The notes below the pieces were generated by a model. The model did not search any database. It worked only from the letters and a program-made list of their open reading frames with translations, and was not told the origin of the DNA. The position numbers were made by a program, and so were the translations under genes. Source: Psoroptes ovis (taxonomy: Eukaryota > Arthropoda > Arachnida > Sarcoptiformes > Psoroptidae). From it: a stretch of DNA of 64,000 nt. The DNA is taken from NCBI GenBank assembly GCA_002943765.1, contig PQWQ01000018.1, positions 248,001 through 312,000 of the forward strand, given 5' to 3'. Every line of letters begins with the position of its first letter. Positions within the stretch are counted from its first letter, which is position 1. This document shows, in pieces, positions 13,801 through 24,400 of the stretch.

Positions 13801-16800
13801 GTTACGGTCTATTGATTTATCAAGTTTAAATATATTTTCACTTTTTTTTCAGGAAAAAAAGTTGTAATTTCGATTCATTATTTCCATTGTCATTCATATA
13901 GCTTTCACATAGTTCTTTTAGCTGAAAGATAGAGAAAAAAAGCATCCTTTAAACTCTTAAATAATGCTTGAAATCGTTGAAAATTTTTCTCGATTCTCGC
14001 TTAAACACACACACACACATACACTAACGCAAAAATAGGCATATATCATTCAATAACGATAAAAATGACTCTAAACATTCGTGCATCAACGCTTTCCCAA
14101 GTGTAATTCATTTTCCAAAATGAAAAAAAAATCATTCATTTTTGTTTGAGAAAATCTTCATTTTTTTTCTCTCTTTGTTCGGCATCCGAAAACGCATCAA
14201 ATTCAAATATTATCAAATCGATCGAGAGATCTAACGAGAAAATCTTGACAGAAAAAAAAAATTTCAAGTTTTTTTCTTCTCTTAGTCGGATGGATTTTGT
14301 AATTTCTTGAATAAATTTCAACGATTATTGGTGAAATTCTGCCATTTTCAATTTAATACAAAAATTCTTTAATATCATTATATGATTATTCATTGCATCG
14401 TAATGATCAGTATTTTCTTCGTTTATAATCGTTAAGTGGTTGTATTATTTGAATACGAATGATTGAATAAAATAAATTGAAAAATAGATGAATTGCTAAT
14501 AAAATAAATTATTTTTTCGATAATATAAATTCTTTTATAAGAACATTTTCACCGGTTATCAATGTTAATATTAGCTTGAAATAAATGAATTATCAGTAGA
14601 AATGATATGACCCTTATCAGAAGTGGAACAATTGAATTTAATTATTTATTTATTTTTGTTTGTTTGTTTGTTTTCAAAACACCTGGTCATTTGTTTTTGT
14701 TTTTGTTCATTATTTTGGCCGTAAAAATAATTTTTTTCATCTTTAACTTTTGAAAGAATTCTTCATGATCAAAATTGAAATGTTAATAAATGGAAATAAA
14801 TACGCATCAATGATCTTTCAAGGCCATTGTATCATCCTAAAATTCAAACAAATGACCGAATTTCGAACCAGATTCAATTACAATCAAATTCAGTTCAATG
14901 ATATTATCATCGATACATTTATACAAAGAAAATGGAAAAAAATTGGAATGAATGGTTGAATGAAATTCAATTGAAAATTCAAACCTTCAAGGCAAAATTC
15001 TTCTTGTTATTTTAATTCTTCATTTGACTTTTTTTTTCCACTAAGCACACACAGTCATTGAATTCAGCATTTTTCCATTCCTTCTCTTGATAATATTCTA
15101 CTTCATTTTTTCTTTTGAAATTCGAAATTATAAACTTTTCTCGTATCATTTTGTCATCACAAATAAAAAAATCGTAGAATTTTCGTTGTCTACTTCGTCA
15201 TTTGTTCATTTTGTACTTTTTTTTACTTATTTCACAAAAAAATTATCATTAAACAATCATTCAAGAAGAAATAATGAAGAAAAAAAATGTAATATCATCA
15301 ATTGCTTCAAGCAAATACATGTATAATTTTCTATTCTTTCTTCTTTCATTTTTTTTTCAATCATAACTTTTGATTTTAATTTTTCTTGGGATTTTTTTTA
15401 CTTCTCATTTTTCATTCTAATATTTAACCATTGGAATGAGACCAATGGAATCAAGATTCTTAATTGAGTTTTTTTTTTTGTTTTTCATATTGATTTTTGT
15501 TTATTTTCTCAAAGTATAAAGTAATTATTTTGTTTGATAATTATTTACGTTTTGTTTTGAATCTTTTATTCATTTATTTTCTATTTATTTATTTTTTGAT
15601 CCATAAAATGAACGAGATTGAAAATTAATCTTGATCACATTATTTTTGGAAATAAATAATCATCAATCAAGAATCAAGGATTAGATTTATTTATTATTTT
15701 TCTGGTGGGGGAGTAGAAATTCCTAAATTCAAGAATAAAATTCGCAAGATTCGAATCTTGAACCGAAAAATTTAAAGGAATTCAAACAAAAGCAGTGGCA
15801 TTGATTTGTGTGTGTGAATCGATTCTTTTAGCCAATAGTGATTGGCGATTCTAACTCTTTCGCAATGCTGCTACGACTACCACCAAACAAAAGTGTCGGT
15901 TTGCGAAAGAATTCTTTTCTATTTCGACTGTATTAGTCGATTTGGATGTAAATTGAAATTTTTTTTTCTGTAAAATCCTTTGTTTTGTAAATATTTGATT
16001 AATTTAATTTAGAAAAAAAATTTATTTTAATCAAATAATTTGAATTAATTAATTGGATTCTCCGATTAAATTGATTCAATTTTTTCAGAAAAAGAACCTT
16101 CACAAATCCTTTCAAACACTCCGGCACAAACAAAAATGAAGGATTCATCTTTCATCATGTTTTCACGATGAAAATATCATTTTCAACAAACCACAATAAA
16201 GAAAAATCTTGGAGAAACATGTCATTACTGTGCTCATTCATTTGTAAACATCAGCCATGACCAAGACGAAATAATGAAAAATGTGCTGGAATACTTTGAA
16301 ACACGAGAATCTTTACATCATTTGAAGAAATGTTTGAAGCAAAAAAAAGAAAAAGAAATGATTGTCTTAGAAGATTTCTTTGTTTTTTTTTTCTTCGAAA
16401 GCCGAGAAGATGAAAGAAATCATTGATATCATTATCATCATTGTATTATTTCACTTCTAAATAAGACAATTTATCGATTTTTACATGTCATTTTGTCGCA
16501 AATTTCCTTGTTCATTTCAACAACTTTAACCGATCTTTGTGTAATGTGTGGACAAAGAGATGGACCAAAATGATGATGTGTTGAAAAATTATTTTCATTA
16601 TTATTATTATTATTCCCATCATGCTTCATCATATGCATTTTTAATCAAGAACAATTTAATTTAAAAGAAAAAAAAAAGAAATAAGTTACATTATTATTAT
16701 TCATATCATTGTTGTTAGTGTTATTATTGATATTGTTATTATCATTGAAATTACACAGCAACAACATCGAGCATCATCATCAACAACAACAACAACGACA

Positions 16801-19800
16801 ACGACTAAATCAACAAAAAGCAAACAAATAACAAAAGAATTTCAGATTTTTTTTTGTTTATGTTTATATCATTTCAAAGAATTTTAAACATTTTTTTTTG
16901 ATATTTTTCGTTCATTCTTTTGTTGGAGAGAATTTCCTTGTAATACCATCGACAACAACAACAACAACAACAGCTACAAACATTGAAGAAATTGTATCAG
17001 ATTTTTAGAAAAAATTTGAAATTTTTTTTCTTTTTGTTTTGTTTTGTTCCATCTTGTTATCATCATCTTAGAACAAGAATGAAATGAAGAAATGAAGAAA
17101 ATTCTACAAAAATATCAAAAATTCCATGGCAACAATAAATAATTTTTATATGATGTTTGATAGATATTTGTTTCATTATTATTATTATTATTATTACATA
17201 TGTTTTTAATGCATCATAATAATAACGATAATAATAAGAATAAGAATCAAACACTAAGATGTCCTTAAGATGAATGAATTTTTCTCAAATATTTTGTTAT
17301 GTTTCATTATTTCTTGATCATGTCCATATTTGATTTTTGTTTCCCATTATTATTGTGAATGTTGTTGTCGCTGCTGTTGTTGGTTGTTATGTGTCCTGGT
17401 AAAAGTATCCATACAAAATAATTCAGCAAACATCGTTCATTATCATCGTTCAGTCAAATGAAATGAATGAATTCGCTTCACAATTTGCTTCAATTTTCAT
17501 CCTTCAAGTACTCAATTACACAATGAATAGTAATTGATTGTAATAATTTTTGTTTCTTTGAAAATATTTTCTCTCGAAAAGTTCACAGTTCATTCTTTAA
17601 AGGTTTAGCAAGCTCTTGCGCAAATTAATTCTTTGTTCATTTTCAATATCTTTTTTTCTCAATTTATTTACATGTTTATATCATCTTTGTAAATATATAA
17701 AAATTTTACATATATTTTTTTCTTCTATTATTATTATTATTATTATTTTTTTGGTATTCAATCATAAAGATTTATTATTTGCAAAAGTCAGCAAAAAAAA
17801 AAATTTATTATTATTATCATTATGAAATGAATCAAACAAAAAAAAAATAATGAAAAATGAAGAATGAATGAATTGTAAGAATATTAAAGAATATTCTTCT
17901 CGTATTCTATATTATTTTAGGCTTTTCTTCTTCTTTCTTCATTTTATTATGATTGATTTTGAATTTGAAAATATTATTATTATTCTTTCTTTTTCTTATG
18001 ATCATCATCATCATCATCATCATCATTTCATATTCATTTAATGTTACATCAATTGGATATGAAATATTATTATTTTTCTGATATTTTTTCATATCAAAAA
18101 AAATAATAATAATAATTTATGATTTTTCTTCCTTATTTTTCTTCCAAATATTCTCTTTAGAATTGAAAAACCACTATTCTTTTCCTTTTTTTCTACTGAG
18201 GAATAATCATACAACAGAATCTAATGGAATTTGTTATTTTTTTCATTCTTTACTCTGATCAATAGGTGTAACCACACATATTTGATGTTTGAGCAAACAA
18301 ACCAACGAAAAAAAAATGGACATCAACTATGGAACTATCAATAAACAGCAGCAGCAGCAGCAGTGGCGAGAATCGATTTGCATTGTATTTGCTCTGATGC
18401 ACCACATTTGGCCTGATGAATGTATGATAAGAATAATATGAAGAATGAAAATGGTAATAAATATCAATGAATCCACAGAAAAAATCATGAAAATTCAAAG
18501 ATTTATGAATCATTATTATGATCAATAGTGGCCAGCAACAACAACATCAACAATGATGTGAAAGAACTACCACAAAATAAGATAAATTCATTCGTGTATG
18601 TATCTATGTTTGTGTGTGTTTATTTGATGATAATATTTGATGATGATATTAATAATAATTACAATCATAATAATGAATATGAATGTGAAATCCGAAAAAA
18701 AAATGAAACAACATCATACATCATCATCATCACCATCATCATTGAATTTGGTTTTATATTTGAGTTATTATCATTGAATTATTATTATTATCATCATCAT
18801 TTCACTATTGAATAATGGGCAACAATCAATCAAGCTATTCATCAGAAATTGCTAGAGAAAAGAAATCAAAAAAAAAAAAAAAAAAATGGGTAAACTCGAT
18901 GAGATGATTAACGAAACAAGAAAATTATGAAACATCAGCACCAACGAATGCATCTATGAAAATCCTATTATATTTGTAGCTTATTTATTATCATTATTTT
19001 GTTGGTCAATATTTTGCTTCATCAAATGAAAAATGATAATTATGATAATATTAATAATAATATTTGGTTAGACGATGATGATGATGGTGGTTAAATTTTG
19101 GCCATAGAAAATAAGCGAATAAAAGAGCCAAAATTTATTTATTTATTTATTAATATGCCAACATCATCATATACACATCATCAACATCAACATTATCAAA
19201 CAGTTCGTTTTGGAATGAACATTTTCAAAATTCTAATATTAATATTAATATAAATAATGATAATCTTCAAAATGTTATTTATTTTCATTTTCATATTTAT
19301 ATTTCTTATTTCTTCCCTTTCTATATATGTTTATGATTAATCAAGATTTTTTTTTTCCTATTTCTTTGATCACATAGAAAACATCAACAACAGCAACAGA
19401 ATTTGATTCAGTTTCTTCGTATTCTAGATCTTCAATATTAATAATCATCATAAGAATAATAAGAATTCCATGAATCCATTTGGATTATATGATTTATTCG
19501 TTTTGTTCATTCATTCATTCATTCATTGAATTGAATTGAATTGAATCCGATTCAATTCATTTCTTTTATGATCAAATTCAATTCTAAAACTGAAAAAACT
19601 GAACAACATTGACATAAACAGCAACAGCAATGAAAATGTATGAAATATCAAAACAAATTTCGAAAGGAAACAACAAGAAAACTACAAGAAATGGCATAAT
19701 ATCTTTGCTTATTTTTTCCATATTTTCAGCATTTGAAGAAAAATGAACATGGAAAATGGCATAATTTATTTGATTTATCCACAAAAAATCTTTTTGTATT

Positions 19801-20041
19801 AAAAGGATTTTCATTTTTGCTGTCGTTTACTCGAAGAAATGGTAGAAAACTGAAACATTGAAATGAATTGAATTGAATACTACGGCAGATATATGACTGA
19901 AAAAAAATGCTGTGATTTGTCATTTCATTGTTTGATTCAGTATGTGTATGTGTAGAAAAACAACGACATGATTATTATTATTATTATTGTAACAACATGA
20001 TAATTTGTTAAAATCATAAGAAAATATGGAAACATGGAATT
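4817..20041. other. Long gene-free AT-rich region
   Basis: No convincing coding sequence was found. The open frames are short, low-complexity (Phe/Ile/Asn/Lys) and unlinked to splice signals or family motifs. Contents are ATT/AAT and CAT/ATG microsatellites (for example 16600-16614, 17176-17195 and 18001-18027), an AC run near 14005-14020 and one inverted-repeat element at 11902-11975. It could be upstream regulatory DNA or 5' introns of the LRR gene, but nothing in the sequence decides this. Confidence 0.45.
11902..11975. repeat. Mariner-like miniature inverted repeat, copy 2
   Basis: It begins GGTTGTCCAATAAGATCGTT and ends TTATTGGACGCAG. The outer bases pair (TGTCCAATAA against TTATTGGACG). 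It is about 74 bp and shares the CGGATTTTC interior with other copies. Confidence 0.5.
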
Positions 20042-20119
20042 GGATTGTCCGGGAAGTTCTGGCCGATTTTCAATTGAAATTTCCATTAATTCAAGTGGGA
20101 CAAACTTTTCGGACAGCCC
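20042..20119. repeat. Mariner-like miniature inverted repeat, copy 3
   Basis: The left end GGATTGTCCGGGAAGTTCTG and right end AAACTTTTCGGACAGCCC pair over about 17 bases. It is 78 bp and one of the best-preserved family members. It lies about 390 bp upstream of the BEL/Pao insertion. Confidence 0.65.
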
Positions 20120-20507
20120 GAAATTTTCAAAGAATAAAAGGATAAAGGGATATGTGAATATGAATAATAATGAATGATTAGTGATATATGATGATGATAA
20201 TAATGATTATTATAATATTTTATGATGGTAGATACATAAAACTACATTCTCAAGGACAACCCTGCGGCCACCCGAAACAGCATCATATTTTTACTATTTT
20301 GACTCTTTTATTTGTTCATATACGGAAAAAATGAAAATATCATTTGGACCATTTGTGTGTGTAACACACACATGTAGAATAAATAATAATGATAATGATG
20401 ATGATAATAATAACAATGGTGGCAATATGTTTGTAAGTCGTTAATATTAATTTATAAATTTTATATGAACAAAAATAATAAGAAAGATTATGAGAAAGAA
20501 ATAAGCG
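20120..20507. other. Gene-free flank of the BEL element
   Basis: AT-rich sequence with a short hairpin (TGTGTGTGTAACACACACA near 20354) and a fragment GGACAACCC near 20255 that recalls the miniature-element ends. Nothing coding was seen. Confidence 0.4.
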
Positions 20508-20752
20508 TGGTGAAAATATTGACCGATGACAGTGATCGAAAAAAACAAACAAAAAAAAAAAATATAAAAACGCCACATTAGTATGTTTATTTTTCAAGTT
20601 GTTTTTTTTTTAAGAAAGAAAAATGATGTTAAAATGTTAATATGAAACGAAATGCTCAATGAAAATGTGTCTAAATGATTGTGTTTTTTAATTTGTTCAC
20701 ATTAAGTATTTTTGTTTAATTTGATAAATAAATGATTAACTTATTGTTTCCA
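20508..20752 (+). repeat. BEL/Pao 5' LTR (245 bp)
   Basis: It runs from TG to CA with a TATAAAAA box near 20563, likely the core promoter of the element. Its sequence matches the 3' LTR except for two homopolymer lengths. An ATG at 20732 inside the LTR opens the gag frame, but the next one at 20855, before the Lys-rich start, is a more natural initiator. Confidence 0.93.
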
Positions 20753-20854
20753 TTCGTTATCAGCACCAACTACCACAAGCTCACCGCGTATAATAAGTTT
20801 CAATTGGTAAAGTTACTCGATCACATTGTGTACAAACAGATATTGTCAACAAAC

Positions 20855-21106
20855 ATGAGCAGAAAAAAGAAAACAAACCATTCCGTTATTGATGATGATG
20901 AAATACGAACAAAGGAATTGATGAGAAAAATCGACATAACGGAATTCAATGTGTTCAGAAGAAAATACGATATTGATATAAAAGAGATTGAACAACTTCA
21001 TCAAGAATATTGTGATTTCACAGCCGAGATGTTAACAGCTAAAAAAGACGAATTGGTTCAACAATTGATGAGTAGAAAAAGTGGAATAGATATCATATTT
21101 TCGTAA
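20855..21106 (+). CDS. BEL/Pao gag N-terminal segment, ending at an in-frame TAA
   Basis: This is the start of Gag: a Lys-rich beginning (MSRKKKTNHS) followed by charged, helix-prone sequence (EIEQLHQEY), as in the coiled-coil N-terminus of BEL Gag proteins. The frame opens as early as 20732 inside the LTR. It stops at TAA 21104-21106 but is the same frame as the large pol ORF, and coding-like sequence continues in frame beyond the stop. The stop overlaps a perfect splice-donor-like GTAAGT (21103-21108). It may be disabled by mutation, read through or spliced; the sequence alone does not decide. Confidence 0.6.
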   Translation: MSRKKKTNHSVIDDDEIRTKELMRKIDITEFNVFRRKYDIDIKEIEQLHQEYCDFTAEMLTAKKDELVQQLMSRKSGIDIIFS

Positions 21107-21418
21107 GTAAAAACTATACAAACAGTACGAGATGGCATAAAAAATATTGAACAGAATAACGATAGAAATCAAATTAAAGAAGTTCAAGAAGCTGTAAAAC
21201 AGATCAAAACTATTCAATGTTGTTATAGGCGCAAGGTCTTTGAACAAACAACAAAACACACTTTTATTGGAAAAATTAATGAAAACAATCAATTAATGAA
21301 ATTACAACGCTCTTGGCGTGGATGAGAACAACATTCAATTACTGAAAATACATCGCATTTCGCGAGGGTAGAACAACAATGCTTTTTATTTCTTGATGCG
21401 CGTGCTTTTATATCACGC
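21107..21418 (+). pseudogene. Gag region between two in-frame stops and the main ORF
   Basis: After the TAA the same frame stays open for 72 codons with a Gln/Lys/Glu-rich, helix-like composition (for example IKEVQEAVKQIK). It then meets TGA at 21323-21325 and is open from 21326 into the main ORF. So one frame spans the element with just two stops. The part from about 21303 is GC- and CpG-rich, unlike the rest, and may be an insertion. Confidence 0.5.
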
Positions 21419-21482
21419 TTGCTGCTTTTTTGTGGGTACGCCGGCGCGCTCGCCATCGCCTCGCGTGCTCGACCGTTACAAT
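21303..21482 (-). repeat. GC-rich LTR-like strip inside the BEL gag
   Basis: About 180 bp with dense CpG (for example GCCGGCGCGCTCGCC) stands out from AT-rich surroundings. Read on the minus strand it starts TGTAACGG and carries a TATAAAAGC box followed by AATAAA, the layout of a small gypsy-type solo LTR. It ends near CGTTGTAA. The ends are not perfect and no clean target duplication was found. It adds the TGA at 21323 yet keeps the gag frame. Confidence 0.35.
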
Positions 21483-24400
21483 GTATATATCCGAACATAA
21501 ACGAAGATCATATAAAATTAATTGAACGATTTGAACAAATGGAAGCCTTTATAACCTGCTCAAATTTTAATGGTTCATTCGCAACTCATCAAAATAGAAG
21601 AACAAGTACACCAAATCACGAACAGATGTCTAATGACAATGCTAATCTCAATAACAATAATAATTTCAATGTCTGGCAACAAATGCGATACCAACCTCGA
21701 CCAGGAGCTGTGAGAGTTCAACCAAAACAAATTCAAAAATTTTCAGGTGATCCTATTGAATATCAAAAGTTTAGAGAAGATATAGAACATTATATCATTG
21801 ACAATCCCGAAATTGATGGTGGAAAAAATAAATTGAAAGAAATTCAAGATTTACTGCCGGTTAATCACCGATATTTATTGAATCGCATCGACAGAAGGAA
21901 TCCGAGAATGGACGAAGTTTTGAGTGTATTAGATAAACATTATGGTTGTCGACATCAAATAATACCAGCGTTAACACGAAAAATACAGAATGCACCATTC
22001 TTGTCTTTTCGACCACAATTAAAAGATTACGAATTATTGTTGGAAGTAGTGATTTCAGTCATCGACACGCTCAATGTTACCAACTTACAGAACGAAGATT
22101 ATCATTTAGCAACATTTGTTATGACCAAAATTGACGAAACACATCATCAACATATTGGTCACGATGAGGAATTAAATCTTACACATATTGAAGAGTATTT
22201 GAGACGAGGACTGAGCCGAAAGCAAGCAATTACTGCCAGATTCATTTCAAATCCGTATGTTCAAAGAGACAAATCGAAAGTCACTGGTAATACTAGATCA
22301 AGTAATGTTATGGTTGCGACACAAGATAATATGTGTTTCTTCTCAGATGGTCAACACGAGTCCGAGAGGTGTACATTAACCGCTGATGAGAAAAGACGAT
22401 TCATGGTACAAAATCGATTATGCTTCAAGTGTGGTAATGGCGGACACACAAGTCGAGATTGTCAAGGATCGTATAGGTGCAAAAAATGTAATTACAATCA
22501 TCAAACGCATGTATGCTTCCGTGAAAACGTAATGAAACCAACCACGTCAGAAAATTTAATAATGACAATGCCAACAACATCAGCTTCGAGTGATTCAGCG
22601 TCAAATAGCACAGCGTTATTGAGCACGAATGCGAAAAGTCTTCACAAGACATTGACCACCAAGATAAATGGACACAAAGTAAGAATAGTATTTGATGAAG
22701 GAGCCGGAACATCATTTATTGCACCAGCATTGATAAATAAATTGAATTTATCAACATATCGAGCTGAACCAATTTTTATGGATACATTAAGCAAGTCGAA
22801 ACCTACTTCAGCAGGTCATTACAAAGTAAATTTATCGCTTCCTGTCTGGGATGGGTCGTATAAAGATTTGGAATTTCGTTTAAATGACAAAATTGATCAA
22901 TTACATTTCGAATGTATGAATAAAGAAAATCAAAAGATATTACAAAGTGAAAATATTGACTTTATCGATGAACAACAACCAGTTGAAATACTTGTCGGCC
23001 TTGACAACATTAATCGATTACAACATACAGAAGAAAAACGAATCAATGAAGAGATAATGGCAAAACGCACAACCCTTGGATGGGTTGTTTATGGCGTAAC
23101 AGCAAATGTAAACGTATTATTGAATGTGCATCAGTTACCAGAAAATGACGCTATTTTAGATATTGATGTAGAATCTGAAGATCAGAAAGCGATGGCCAAG
23201 TTCTTAAATGATTATTGCAATAGTGAACAAATGAAATATGATGAAGATTTAAAACGATATGTGGTAAAGCTCCCGTTCATACCCAATGTAGAAGTCGATA
23301 CAAATTTTGAAACAGCAAAAAGACAAGTTGAAAATATGGTGAAGCGAATGAATGATGAACGACGACAACAATATCAAGCGTTGATAAGTGAAATGGAAGA
23401 AAATCAAATTATTGAACAAACAGCCTTGAAGCCAGCCGAAGGATACCATATGCCACACTTTGTGGTGACACGTAGTGATAAAAATACAACGAAGTTAAGA
23501 ATGGTATTTAATGCTTCAAGTGGTATTAAGCCGCTAAACAAAGCAATATTCAAAGGAGTGACTTCGTGGCAGATAATTAGATCATTATTATTTTTCCGAT
23601 TACAATCGATTGCTGTGATCAGTGACATTAAATCTGCATTCCATAACGTAATGATACAAAATGAACATAAGAAATTTGTTAAATTTTTGTGGATAACTCA
23701 ATGCAACAAACTTGTGTGTTACCAATTTAATCGTTTACCGTTCGGTCTATCTTCAAGCCCTTTTATTCTTTATGCAGTAATTTATCATCATTTGAAAAAA
23801 TACGAAAATAGGTTTCCACAAACAGTCGAGGCGATTAGGAATGGTTTATATGTTGATGACTTGGTTATGTCAGCGAAAGATTCATTGAGTATTGAGAAAT
23901 TGAAACATGAAAGTCAAGAAATATTTAATGATGCATCCATGGAGTTACGAAAATGGCGCACATCAGATTTAGAATTGAATTTATCATGGAATGATCGATT
24001 AGCTGAAACCAAAGTATTGGGTATCGAATGGACTGAAGATGACAACATGAAAATAGATATTCCCGATTTTAATGAACAAGGTGAAATTACTAAGCGTAAA
24101 TTGTTACAATACTATGCATCAATCTATGATCCATTCGGTTTCGTATTGGCATCAACATTGAAAATGAAGTTGTTGATTCATGAATGTTGGAACGCGGGTT
24201 ATGATTGGGACACTCCATTAGAACCGAAATTATTACGTAAAGCCAATTTGATAATAAATGATTTACAATTGATCAAAGAATTTAAATTTAATCGCAGAAT
24301 CTTTAATCAGACAGTTGAAGAATTCGATTTATTGATATTTGTAGATGCCAATCAGTATGCAATCGGTGTCGCATGTTATCTAAGTAATGGCGAGGAAACC

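Noticed and set aside
16180..16424. About 80-codon plus-strand frame with CHYCAHSF, zinc-finger-like
   Set aside because: It lacks a proper start, degenerates into Phe/Lys runs, and frames of this length are expected by chance in DNA this AT-rich.
21103..21506. A simple intron removing both gag stops
   Set aside because: The GTAAGT donor is good but the two acceptors checked (before 21507 and 21546) would be out of phase, and the sequence after the TAA still looks coding.
22691..22702. D-E-G instead of D-S/T-G in the BEL protease as an inactivating change
   Set aside because: As I recall, the residue after the Asp varies in DUF1758-type proteases of BEL/Pao elements, and the Asp and Gly are kept, so this alone is not evidence of inactivity.
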